DNA of 31,451 nucleotides from Marinobacter sp. (GTDB taxonomy: Bacteria > Pseudomonadota > Gammaproteobacteria > Pseudomonadales > Oleiphilaceae): assembly GCA_017643965.1 (NCBI GenBank), contig JAEPMM010000002.1:1-31451 (forward strand). Reading direction: 5' to 3'. Each line of letters begins with the position of its first letter. Position 1 is the first letter of the stretch. The notes below the pieces were generated by a model, which did not search any database, was not told the DNA's origin, and worked only from the letters and a program-made list of their open reading frames with translations. Shown here in pieces: positions 15,661-23,995 of the stretch. A program made the position numbers and the translations under genes.

Positions 15661-17246
15661 CCGCTCACTCTCGTCTTTTCTGCGACGGAAACGAGCGTTT
15701 GGCCAACATCCAGGGCTACAGAGCCCTGCCTGGCCGCTTCAGCGACAAAGATCTTACCAATGAAACCCGCCGAAACCAGAAAAACTACATTGGGTCCCGC
15801 ATGAGCCCTAATAGACTCAAGATAACGCTTATAAACGTGCGGCAATATTCCCGGGGTAGTGGAACCCACATTTCCCTCGCGCAATAATCGATGTGTCGGA
15901 ACCTCTATGCACTGTAACTTGGTTCGATCCGGAGCCCAGCGCTCTATCAGATCCGCCTTGACGCCGGATACCACACATACTTTTTCCGCCGCGTTAAAAA
16001 TCATTTCGATGAAACTTTGATCAAACAAGTAAAGATTACTCTGATCTTCAACAATAAACTTTTCGTCATAATACGAGGCCGACTCCTTCATTACACAGAA
16101 AATTCTTGCCATGAGCGAGTTAACTGGATAATCCCCTCGATAGGACAAATTGAAATCTCTAATCAACCTGAGCACTGTAGGAACACCAAGAATCGTAGAC
16201 TCAGCCACCGATTCCCGAAAACGAGCCTGAAGCTCGTGCCGAAGTGGTACATCTAACTGCTCCCCCCACCAATGCTCTTCTTGTCTTACCTCTCCGAACT
16301 CATCAACATTGGCTTGATCAGCGAAGCCATAGCATTCTCCATCACCCAACCGGAGATACGATAGCCGGTCACCCTCCTCGATGGCATTAATGACCAAGGA
16401 CCTGAGTTTACGTTTTTGTTCAGCATCAAACCGAGCTGCCAAAAAATTCATTGAGTTTGGAATTCTGCTATACACAGGGTTAACTTCATCCCTATATTTC
16501 TCCGAAGCTCTAAAAGGTAATGACAAGAATTCCTTCTCTAGTTGGGGAAAACGGCTTGCACCAACTTCAAATAAACCCGCGTTCAACAACGCAACTTTCA
16601 ACCGCCCGGCTTTTGAAAAGGAGCTAGCCAGCCGATCTTGCCAGAATTGGAATTTGTCCCTTTCACCCTGCTGTTCAAGACGAGTCAAAAACTTAATCTG
16701 CTGAAACTCGGTTAGCGATGACGGTGCTGCACCAATTTGGTCAAGCAACCGAACAACGTCCTCAATCGGCGCCCTAGCAACCAAAAGCGTCGCCAACATC
16801 CCACCTAACGTCCCTGGCTTAGCAGAGGGCGATACAACACCGGAATACTCATTAACCAAAGCAGAGAAATCGATAATTTCGCCCGATTCCACGCTCAAAT
16901 ATTCCGTTACCTCAATACACAGCCGAAGCTCTATATCGAGTAACAACGCACGCGCTCTAAATAAATCTCGCCAAACCGTCTTTTCATCCCTCGATACTTT
17001 TTTGACTGCGGCCCATATCGTTGTCCAAGGATACCCAGAATGATTGCTAAAAAAGTTTAGGGTTATAACCGGGTCTCGAGAATGAGATAAAGCGTGATAA
17101 ATGATGCCGACTTGATCCACGCTTGCTAAATAGCGGGTAACTATCGCCTGAACTAATCCGGGGAAATACTGGAAAATCCCGCTTAGGATGGCGAGCTTGA
17201 TCTTTGTAAGTGTCCCTTTAATAAAGTTCATTGGCAAAAACTTCAT
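15657..17246 (-). CDS. GT-D-type glycosyltransferase with long N-terminal extension
   Basis: About 529 residues. The C-terminal part (from about 275) matches the GT-D (DUF1792-like) pattern. It has LSYLRLGDGECYGF near residues 296-309, holding the R-x-GDGE block whose D-x-E binds the donor/metal. Further along come VCVVSGVKADLIERW and GPNVVFLVSAGFIGKIFVAEAARQGSVALDVGQ, the nucleotide-side G-x-x-GK and ALDVG elements. The first 270 residues are helical, contain no recognised domain and may be an acceptor or scaffold region. The ATG at 17246 was chosen over TTG 17249; AAAGGG lies upstream. It overlaps the preceding gene by 29 bases and the next by 4. A+T content is higher than in the flanks. 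Substrate unknown. Confidence 0.75.
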   Translation of the reverse strand: MKFLPMNFIKGTLTKIKLAILSGIFQYFPGLVQAIVTRYLASVDQVGIIYHALSHSRDPVITLNFFSNHSGYPWTTIWAAVKKVSRDEKTVWRDLFRARALLLDIELRLCIEVTEYLSVESGEIIDFSALVNEYSGVVSPSAKPGTLGGMLATLLVARAPIEDVVRLLDQIGAAPSSLTEFQQIKFLTRLEQQGERDKFQFWQDRLASSFSKAGRLKVALLNAGLFEVGASRFPQLEKEFLSLPFRASEKYRDEVNPVYSRIPNSMNFLAARFDAEQKRKLRSLVINAIEEGDRLSYLRLGDGECYGFADQANVDEFGEVRQEEHWWGEQLDVPLRHELQARFRESVAESTILGVPTVLRLIRDFNLSYRGDYPVNSLMARIFCVMKESASYYDEKFIVEDQSNLYLFDQSFIEMIFNAAEKVCVVSGVKADLIERWAPDRTKLQCIEVPTHRLLREGNVGSTTPGILPHVYKRYLESIRAHAGPNVVFLVSAGFIGKIFVAEAARQGSVALDVGQTLVSVAEKTRVSG

Positions 17247-19470
17247 CAACGGGTCCCTTTAACTTAATCTCAAGTCGTCTAGAAACTTCTTCGAATACTT
17301 GCTCAACACATACACTCCTTGGGTTAGAAAAATCAATCCAGGGCGGCGCTATAACACTTGAGTTTAGCGTGTACCTATCATGAGAGTCTCTTCCCCCGGC
17401 CGTTCTTAGAAAATAATTCTCAGGAGAGAAGCCAAGCATCCAGACCTCCACTCCGAGTGCTGCAGCTAATTCTACAGGTACTGAGCTGATACCAATAACG
17501 AGGTCTAATGTCTGAAGAACTTCGCACGCACCCTCAAAATCGTTAAACAAGTCAAGATCTTCAAAGATTTTAATATTATTGCTTTGACACCACAGTTGCT
17601 CTTCGGGATCGATACAATGCTGGATAGAAAACAATTCGAGGCTCTGGACGCCGGTGAGGGGTCCAAAATCTTTGATATCTAAATACATATATTTTCTCGA
17701 CCCAGACCTAAAATGACTTCGCCATAACAAACCCACCCTCAGAACACCATCTTCAGCTGGACCCGTTCTTTGAGCTGGCCATCTCAGATAAGCGGCGTGC
17801 TCTGGCCGATTTAGATCTCCTAAAAAATAATTAAAATAAAGATTTTGTGAGTAAGTGATATAATCACACCCTTCAAGATATTGCCGACATTGCTCAGTCA
17901 AATAATTTGAAACCTTCTCATCAAACCCGACAAGTCTTTGATTATTTGGCTCACCTCCTGATTGCAATTTTCGCTCTGAAACGCCTCTCCTAAACCTTTC
18001 AACAGGAATAAAATCAATTTCCGGAAAAGATAAGGAAAAGATGTTGTACAGGCGTGGGTCGCAACTGACATAAACCTTCCTAAACCGACTACTAATTGCA
18101 GAATAAAATTGCGCTGCTCGAATCTCATCCCCAACGCCCGAATCTCCAATCACGAATAACGATGATCGCTCGGGTTCCTGACATTTCAGCAATGACTCAC
18201 AGTTTAAAAACTTCGGTCCATAAACGTTTTTCAGTTCCAGCCAGTTCTTCGAGTCCCTCGTAGTGTACTGGCCTCTGAGGTAATCACCAGTCAGTAGCAA
18301 TGCTAAGGTGTATTCACTGCCAAGGTATCGAACTCCGGGACGACCGTTGCTCTTTGTGCCGTATCCAATCCTTCTACGAACATTTAGAATCTCACCTGGA
18401 TCAAACCCAACACGAGTTAGTGTTAAACGTAATCCAGCAGCCGCAGTTTTGTCTCCTGGATCTTGCTCTAAAGCGTAAAGAAAACAGTCGTTCGCAGAAC
18501 GATAATCATCATTCTCAAAATATCGAAATCCTTTTGCTATCCATATTGGCATTAACTGTTGGCTTTCGGCATCAAACTCAGATAGCTTCAGAACTAAATC
18601 ATGCATTTCTGCATAAAGAAAGGTTCTCAGAACTGAATTTTTCTCGTAAACTGATAGTTTCACATAAATATTTACATAGTGCTCAGCGCATTTAGAAAAC
18701 CAATCGCGAGCGAAATCCGATTTCGACACTAGTGGAAGTATAGCGGGGATGAGCGAAAGATTATATGGCAGATCGATTTCCGAAACCTTTAGGCCATTAT
18801 TAATATCTAAAAAATAATCGGGATTGCAAATTATATACGCCTTTGCAACATTGGGTTCCGAAATAGAGAATCGCTCTCTTAAATTCTCCAAACTCGATTG
18901 CACAAATTCATCATGTCCAAAAGACCTAGCTTGAATAAGAAATTTTACAAAAGCTGGCAAACTATCAGAATCCGGTTCTCGATCTTCAATAAACTCTCTT
19001 GGGTCTAACGCTTCGCCACCACTACTTTTAGTCTGATAGTATATCCACCGTACGTCTAACTCATGCTTTTGATCACCGCCTTTCACTATATTTATAATCT
19101 TTTCAATTGCGTCAATCTTTACTTGATAGGGCAAACCGCAATTCGCGATCGTCGCGCAATATTTCAGGGCGAAACGGCTACTACCTTCAGCAGCTTCCAT
19201 AAGTTCGGTATAGTTACTTTCCAATAACCAATCGGCTCTTACGCCTTGTGTACCGCTTAAGAAGCAGTTTATTACATTGAGCTTCGCAACAAAGCTCAAT
19301 TCACTAAAGACAAGATCAACCGCAATGATCTCAGCGGATCTAAAATTTCTGAGTTTTACCAATTTTTGGAATTTTCGGATGTTTGTCGATTCATTGTTCA
19401 GTGGACGCGCAGTTTCTTTCTTTTCCGCGAACAGTTTCTTTATTAACTTCCGAGTCTTTGTTAAAACCAC
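17218..19470 (-). CDS. Large helical-repeat protein with GT9/heptosyltransferase-like C-terminal domain
   Basis: 750 residues. Residues about 30-340 are helical and degenerate-repeat-like. One recognisable TPR-type unit is at about 308-345 (IAKGFRYFENDDYRSANDCFLYALEQDPGDKTAA). Residues about 436-740 resemble the GT-B fold of ADP-heptose transferases and TPR-linked relatives: LFVIGDSGVGDEIRAAQFYSAI, VYVSCDPRLYNIFSLSFPEIDFIP, RVGLLWRSHFRSG, ELFSIQHCIDPEEQ and DFEGACEVLQTLDLVIGISSVPVELAAALGVEVWMLG. It may be a transferase or may bind the glycan or a protein acceptor. Start is GTG 19468-19470, with AGGAAG five bases upstream. It is markedly A+T rich compared with the chromosomal flank, pointing to recent transfer. 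Family assignment is by pattern only. Confidence 0.7.
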   Translation of the reverse strand: MVLTKTRKLIKKLFAEKKETARPLNNESTNIRKFQKLVKLRNFRSAEIIAVDLVFSELSFVAKLNVINCFLSGTQGVRADWLLESNYTELMEAAEGSSRFALKYCATIANCGLPYQVKIDAIEKIINIVKGGDQKHELDVRWIYYQTKSSGGEALDPREFIEDREPDSDSLPAFVKFLIQARSFGHDEFVQSSLENLRERFSISEPNVAKAYIICNPDYFLDINNGLKVSEIDLPYNLSLIPAILPLVSKSDFARDWFSKCAEHYVNIYVKLSVYEKNSVLRTFLYAEMHDLVLKLSEFDAESQQLMPIWIAKGFRYFENDDYRSANDCFLYALEQDPGDKTAAAGLRLTLTRVGFDPGEILNVRRRIGYGTKSNGRPGVRYLGSEYTLALLLTGDYLRGQYTTRDSKNWLELKNVYGPKFLNCESLLKCQEPERSSLFVIGDSGVGDEIRAAQFYSAISSRFRKVYVSCDPRLYNIFSLSFPEIDFIPVERFRRGVSERKLQSGGEPNNQRLVGFDEKVSNYLTEQCRQYLEGCDYITYSQNLYFNYFLGDLNRPEHAAYLRWPAQRTGPAEDGVLRVGLLWRSHFRSGSRKYMYLDIKDFGPLTGVQSLELFSIQHCIDPEEQLWCQSNNIKIFEDLDLFNDFEGACEVLQTLDLVIGISSVPVELAAALGVEVWMLGFSPENYFLRTAGGRDSHDRYTLNSSVIAPPWIDFSNPRSVCVEQVFEEVSRRLEIKLKGPVDEVFANELY

Positions 19471-19497
19471 GAGTCTTCCTCAGAATAGACTAATATT

Positions 19498-20598
19498 TTA
19501 CTTTGACCAAAAATTCAAGCTGGACTTCAGAGCAGACAGCCTGCTTGGTCTCCATCCTAAATGCTTCGAAAACTCATCAAAGTAAGGACGGACAGCAGAG
19601 CGGTATGATTTATCAATGAATGAAAAAGTATTGATAAAACTTGAAAAATTATTTCTTATTTCATAACGAAGATTCTTCATTAGAAAGTAGGGAGCGTCCT
19701 TGTCTGGGACCATTGAATCATTGACACCCATGAAGATTCCGTTTCTAAGAAATGATGTTTGAGATATCCCCGCAGATCTTGAATCCTCTGCTAACAGGAA
19801 GCTAGGCTTTCTGTTTCTCAAGAAAAAAATATGCCCATGTAATCGGTACCCGATGTGGATATCTATATCTTGATAAAAATTCAAATTCTCACAATTACCA
19901 GAAAGATCAACTTCGCGGAACCCAACATGCTTTGCAGTCTCTGCGACCTTTATAGAATGCTCATTTGGAATGCTGTGATGCGTAACGTATAGCTCTGCAT
20001 TCGGAAACTCCCTTTTTATTAAGTGCAGTAGCTTCCTTGCCTGGCTAAAAAATTTTGGTTTATGCGGAATAGAAAAAGCTATTGATGAGATAGTCTTCGG
20101 AAATTTTGTCCCTGAACACACCAGTGAATCGTCATATAGAGCAAGATCTCCGATATATGACGCAGAGATTCCATTATTTTTTAACATATCTCTAATTGCA
20201 TAATCCCTACATTGTATCACACCAGTGGTGCGTGAGAGACTTTTAAGAGACAATAGGGTTTTTGGGTCATACTCATATTGAGCGTAAGCTTTGGAACTAG
20301 GATCCAAGCTTTGGAACGAACAACCCACCACATAAGTTTTATCGGATATATCCGCAAGATCTTCGGAAAGAGCGTAGAGATCGGGGTAGGTCCTATTGTT
20401 AACAGGAAACCCCGGAGCCAATATACTTTTACAATTTTCTATTAGTGAAGGATCTAGCTGAGTTTCTCTGAAAAGCTCGATTGGGTCATATTCTGGCACA
20501 CGATGCCTGACCAATTTTTTTGCAGACTCAGTTATTAGGTTATCACCAACGTTTCTTGATCCTTTTTCAGGATATGTAGTTAGAATTATATCTCTCAA
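19498..20598 (-). CDS. Polysaccharide pyruvyltransferase family protein
   Basis: 366 residues of the PF04230-type family, which adds a pyruvate ketal from PEP to hexoses of polysaccharides, or in CsaB-like members to cell-wall glycans. The N-terminus has the characteristic SRNVGDNLITESAKKLV. Later come GVIQCRDYAIRDMLKNNGI, SASYIGDLALY and the C-terminal DIDIHIGYRLHGHIFFLRNRKPSFLLAEDSRS, the RxHxxI signature with its His and Arg. The start is an unusual TTG (20596-20598), supported by AAGGA eight bases upstream. No ATG gives a complete N-terminal motif. Strongly A+T-rich codon use matches the adjacent large gene. It lies 24 bases downstream of pseI in the same transcription unit. The pyruvylated sugar is not deducible, and some family members act in other reactions. 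Confidence 0.82.
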   Translation of the reverse strand: MRDIILTTYPEKGSRNVGDNLITESAKKLVRHRVPEYDPIELFRETQLDPSLIENCKSILAPGFPVNNRTYPDLYALSEDLADISDKTYVVGCSFQSLDPSSKAYAQYEYDPKTLLSLKSLSRTTGVIQCRDYAIRDMLKNNGISASYIGDLALYDDSLVCSGTKFPKTISSIAFSIPHKPKFFSQARKLLHLIKREFPNAELYVTHHSIPNEHSIKVAETAKHVGFREVDLSGNCENLNFYQDIDIHIGYRLHGHIFFLRNRKPSFLLAEDSRSAGISQTSFLRNGIFMGVNDSMVPDKDAPYFLMKNLRYEIRNNFSSFINTFSFIDKSYRSAVRPYFDEFSKHLGWRPSRLSALKSSLNFWSK

Positions 20599-20622
20599 TT
20601 TCTAGATCCTTTATTTTTAGCA

Positions 20623-21681
20623 CTAATCTAGCTTTACCATTTCCCATGTAAGGGCTGTTCCTGGCTCTAGATCCTGTTTTATTTCTTTTCCTCTTACTCG
20701 ATCAAAATACTTAGGCTGAAGGCCGAACCCTGGACGAACGCTGCGAACATTTTCAGGAGTAATAATCTCCCCTTTTTTCAAAGGCTTGCATACATAAAGC
20801 GACCGCCGAAACTGCGCGTTCCCTTTCTCACTTGCAGAACGTTCGGTCTTCACCTTACCCAATGCCGCCCAAGCTATTCTAGCGTGACGGCATAGATCAG
20901 AGAGATCTGCAGGCTCCAGTGAAAAGCTGTCGTCCGGACCGCCGCCTTTTCTATCGAGGGTAAAGTGCTTCTCGACAATCGAAGCGCCCAAGGCGACACT
21001 CGCAATGGCCGTGGTGTTATCAAGAGTATGATCAGACAGCCCCGTTACTAAGCCGTGGCGCTCCATCATGGCGGGAATGGTCCGAAGGTTATACTCATCC
21101 GAAGGAGCCGGATAGCCGCTAACGCAATGCAGAATAGCCAGTTCACGGCAACCGCCCTCCCGCGCGGCTGCAATGGCTTCCTCCACCTCCTCGGCGTTGG
21201 TCATGCCGGTGGAGATGATCATTGGCTTCCCAGTACTCGCCACATAACGAATCAAGGGCAGATCAATCGCCTCGAAGGACGCTATCTTGTAAGCAGGGGC
21301 ATTGAGATCTTCGAGCAAGTCCACTGCGGTATTATCAAACGGAGAACTGAAGATAGGAATCTCCAGCTGACGCGCATGCTCAAACAAAGGTTTGTGCCAC
21401 TCCCAGGGCATGTGGGCTTCCTGGTATAGCTCATACAGTGTTTTCCCATCCCATAGCCCGCCATGGATCTGAAAGTCTTCAGAGTCGCAGTTCAGGGTGA
21501 TCGTGTCGGCCGTGTAAGTCTGGAGTTTCACGGCGTCTGCACCGGCTTTTTTAGCCTCTTCGATGATTTTCAGCGCTGTTTCGAGCTTTCCGTTATGGTT
21601 TGCCGATAACTCAGCGATGATGTATGGCGGCTCGTCAGCCGCAATTCGTCTGCCGGCAATCTGGATGCTGGGTATGCTCAT
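20623..21681 (-). CDS. pseI: Pseudaminic acid synthase
   Basis: Condenses 2,4-diacetamido-2,4,6-trideoxy-L-altrose with PEP to give pseudaminic acid. 352 residues from ATG 21679-21681, preceded by GAGGGAGAA. The open frame continues upstream into pseH but the family begins just before IQIAGRRI...PYIIAELSANHNG. The NeuB-type TIM barrel shows AELSANHNG, AVKLQTYTADT, FSSPFDNTAVDLL, KIASFEAIDLPLI, STGMTNAEEVEEA, LHCVSGYPAP and GLSDHTLDNTTAIASVALGASIVEKHFTLD. The C-terminal SAF (antifreeze-like) domain is at about 285-350 (FRRSLYVCKPLKKGEIITPENVRSVRPGFGL). Presence of PseB, C, F, G and H supports Pse rather than sialic or legionaminic acid. The ribosome site overlaps the end of pseH. Confidence 0.95.
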   Translation of the reverse strand: MSIPSIQIAGRRIAADEPPYIIAELSANHNGKLETALKIIEEAKKAGADAVKLQTYTADTITLNCDSEDFQIHGGLWDGKTLYELYQEAHMPWEWHKPLFEHARQLEIPIFSSPFDNTAVDLLEDLNAPAYKIASFEAIDLPLIRYVASTGKPMIISTGMTNAEEVEEAIAAAREGGCRELAILHCVSGYPAPSDEYNLRTIPAMMERHGLVTGLSDHTLDNTTAIASVALGASIVEKHFTLDRKGGGPDDSFSLEPADLSDLCRHARIAWAALGKVKTERSASEKGNAQFRRSLYVCKPLKKGEIITPENVRSVRPGFGLQPKYFDRVRGKEIKQDLEPGTALTWEMVKLD

Positions 21682-21694
21682 AGAATATTCTCCC

Positions 21695-22207
21695 TCACGC
21701 CGGCTTATGCCATTCGTTGTGCATAAGACCGAAACAGATAATGTCGTGGTAAGTTCTGCCATCAAAGTGCTGTTGCCTCAACACACCTTCCCGTGTAAAT
21801 CCGAGCTTTTCGTGAAAACGGATAGAACCGGTGTTGAAGCCAAGTGCCTGGCCACAAACTTTATGTAGATTGATACTGCCAAACCCATAGTTCAAGACAG
21901 TTTTTCCCAACTCGGAACCCGTACCCCGGGGCGCCTCTGGCGCTATATAGAATCCCCAGTCAGCAATACCGGCTGGGCCTTTCTCATGAAAGTTTATGAA
22001 GCCCAGAGGCACGCCTTCTCGCTCAAAAATCAGCAGGTGTCGGTCAGCGGCAACAATGGCACGTTTGAACCATTGCGCGTGTTCTTCCAGGGTGATCTCG
22101 TGCCGGGTATACATATAACGGCGCACAGATTCGTCGTTGCGCCATCTCAGCACCATCTCGAGATCTCGCGACTCCATTGGCCGAACAGAGTTTCCGGTTT
22201 TACTCAT
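21695..22207 (-). CDS. pseH: UDP-4-amino-4,6-dideoxy-AltNAc N-acetyltransferase
   Basis: GNAT-family enzyme of 170 residues that acetylates the 4-amino group made by PseC. SVRPMESRDLEMVLRWRNDESVRRYMYT at the N-terminus is the family opening with the RN(D/P)E signature. ISPEEH-like ITLEEHAQWF follows, and the acetyl-CoA region is GFYIAPEAPRGTGSELGKTVLNYGF. C-terminal NTGSIRFHEKLGFTREGVLR is the usual GNAT end. It overlaps the pseG end by 8 bases (22200-22207) and stops 13 bases before the pseI start, so the three are likely translated together. Confidence 0.92.
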   Translation of the reverse strand: MSKTGNSVRPMESRDLEMVLRWRNDESVRRYMYTRHEITLEEHAQWFKRAIVAADRHLLIFEREGVPLGFINFHEKGPAGIADWGFYIAPEAPRGTGSELGKTVLNYGFGSINLHKVCGQALGFNTGSIRFHEKLGFTREGVLRQQHFDGRTYHDIICFGLMHNEWHKPA

Positions 22208-23294
22208 GGCTACCCTGCTCCATCTGGTCTATTACCCGGTGAGCACCAAGCCCGTCGACAATAGAGGCAGCCCGGCTGCACATTTTCCAACGATCACTAT
22301 CAGATGATGCCAAACGTTGAATGGCTTCGGGTAATTTAAGCGACACAATATTAATATTGTCGATTACCAGAGCCGCACCGGCCTCAGCCAGGCCCTTGGC
22401 AACTAGCCGCTGATTATCAGCCAGAACGACCATGATAGTTGGCAAGCCAAGACAGCAGCGCTCCCAGGACGTCGCCCCAGCGGCGCCAATCGCTGCATCG
22501 CAATTCGCCATCAGTGCTGCCATATCCCTCACACCAACACGCACCTCCGTCGGCCAGGGAAGCGCTGAGGCGGCGGCCTGCACGCTTCTGAGCCAGGGCG
22601 CGTTATTGCCCATCACAACAGTCAATCGGCATTGTTCTGGCAGTTGAGAGTTCTTCAGAGCATTCAGTACCTGCTCGGTCGCGTTGTCTTTATCCACACC
22701 GCCCATCGTAACCAACAGGTGGTCAAGGTTGCCTGACTTCTTGCGATCAAGACTATAGGCCCTGAGTTCACTGAACTCTTCGCGTAAAAGTGCGTATTCC
22801 GCGCCGCAGAGCATCTTGGCCTGGGAAGGAATCAAAGCGCGGTAGTCAACGTTCTGACGCTCGTAAGTCTGATCAAGCAAAAGGTCACAACGATGATTTC
22901 GGTTCGCCAGATCATCAATGACCATAATCCGCTTCGGGCTTTTGATCGCGGTTTCCCAATCAGCGCCCAGCGCATAGTGGTCAACAATCACCCAATCTGG
23001 CTGAACCGCTTCAATAACAGGTGCACTCGCCGCGGCATCCTCACTCTGGCTTACACCAAGCCAACTGGCATAATCGCCCTGCGCACCTTGCTGCACCGGC
23101 TTCTCCGGGGATTCCAGTGATTGAACGGCGAACCCACACTGGGATATGTACTCATTCAAGTTCCCTGGATGCAAACGAGTAACAAAGTGGCACTCATGCC
23201 CCCTGGCCGCGAGTCCCTGAGCAAGCGTAAGACATCGCATCACATGGCCGGTGCCAATCTGCAGAGAGGCATCGGCTCTGAAAACAACTTTCAT
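22200..23294 (-). CDS. pseG: UDP-2,4-diacetamido-2,4,6-trideoxy-L-altropyranose hydrolase
   Basis: Removes UDP from the diacetylated L-altrose derivative to free the sugar for PseI. 364 residues, GT-B-like fold. The N-terminus MKVVFRADASLQIGTGHVMRCLTLAQ carries the GTGH loop with the catalytic His (about H17). Further motifs are DWVIVDHYALGADWE, RIMVIDDLANRNHRCDLLLDQTY, LVTMGGVDKDNAT and AAIGAAGATSWERCCLGLPTIMVVLADNQ. ATG 23292-23294 was chosen because it overlaps the pseF stop (ATGA) and gives the family N-terminus. The longer open frame adds 19 residues without similarity. An extra acidic insert (SQSEDAAASAPVIEAVQ) is present in the first domain. Confidence 0.93.
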   Translation of the reverse strand: MKVVFRADASLQIGTGHVMRCLTLAQGLAARGHECHFVTRLHPGNLNEYISQCGFAVQSLESPEKPVQQGAQGDYASWLGVSQSEDAAASAPVIEAVQPDWVIVDHYALGADWETAIKSPKRIMVIDDLANRNHRCDLLLDQTYERQNVDYRALIPSQAKMLCGAEYALLREEFSELRAYSLDRKKSGNLDHLLVTMGGVDKDNATEQVLNALKNSQLPEQCRLTVVMGNNAPWLRSVQAAASALPWPTEVRVGVRDMAALMANCDAAIGAAGATSWERCCLGLPTIMVVLADNQRLVAKGLAEAGAALVIDNINIVSLKLPEAIQRLASSDSDRWKMCSRAASIVDGLGAHRVIDQMEQGSHE

Positions 23295-23995
23295 GAGCCG
23301 TGGCCATCCTGAGCCCACATGGCCTTGAACATCCACTCCGCGCGCACCCAATCTTCCGGGGTGTCGATATCCTGAACCCGGTGCCGCGGAAGAATGACCG
23401 GTTCGGAACCCGCTCCGAAAATCATTTTTTCCTGAAGCCAGGCCTGTGCTCGGCCCCAGTAGAATTGGCCCGCATCGTGATAGGCCTCTTCGAGGTCTTG
23501 CGATCGGGTATTGAAATATTGGCTATCAAACATCTCGACCCGGTTCTGACCGGTGATGCGAATGGCTCTTTGGATTGGAAAGGCATAACTGGTCACAGAA
23601 AATGCGTAATCGACTGCTTCGTCATCCAGCGCAGCCAGTCCTTTGAGGATGTCGTCCGGACTGACAAATGGCGCAGTCGCATACAGGCAGCAGACTTTTT
23701 CCACCCTCTCTCCCGCTTGTTGGAACCATTCAATTCCGTGGCGAATAACGGGCACGGTTCCAGTGTGGTCGTCGGAGAGCTCTCCAGGCCGCAGAAATGG
23801 AACACTGGCGCCGCAGCGCTCAGCTACTTCAGCAATCTCCGCGTCATCCGTTGAAACAACAACTCTATCGAAGCAGTTGCTTTTTTGAGCTGCCTCGATA
23901 GACCAGGCAATCATTGGTTTCCCACAAAACGTTTTAATGTTCTTCCTCGGAATTCGCTTACTGCCGCCTCTGGCTGGAATGATCGCGAGCTTCAC
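23291..23995 (-). CDS. pseF: Pseudaminic acid cytidylyltransferase (CMP-Pse synthetase)
   Basis: Activates pseudaminic acid with CTP, giving the CMP-Pse donor. 234 residues. The nucleotide-binding loop is IPARGGSKRIPRKNIKTF (residues 6-23), with GKPMIAWSI following. VVVSTDDAEIAEVAERCGASVPFLRP and CCLYATAPFVSPDDI are standard for the NeuA/PseF family. QDIDTPEDWVRAEWMF closes the protein. The start codon is GTG (23993-23995) sharing bases with the pseC stop (GTGA), so translation is probably coupled. The gene comes before pseG and pseH, so the operon order is not strictly pathway order. Confidence 0.94.
   Translation of the reverse strand: MKLAIIPARGGSKRIPRKNIKTFCGKPMIAWSIEAAQKSNCFDRVVVSTDDAEIAEVAERCGASVPFLRPGELSDDHTGTVPVIRHGIEWFQQAGERVEKVCCLYATAPFVSPDDILKGLAALDDEAVDYAFSVTSYAFPIQRAIRITGQNRVEMFDSQYFNTRSQDLEEAYHDAGQFYWGRAQAWLQEKMIFGAGSEPVILPRHRVQDIDTPEDWVRAEWMFKAMWAQDGHGS

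Noticed and set aside
21682..21765. Upstream extension of pseI inside pseH
   Set aside because: ATG 21681 has a strong ribosome site and the family N-terminus; the extra 28 codons are pseH in another frame.
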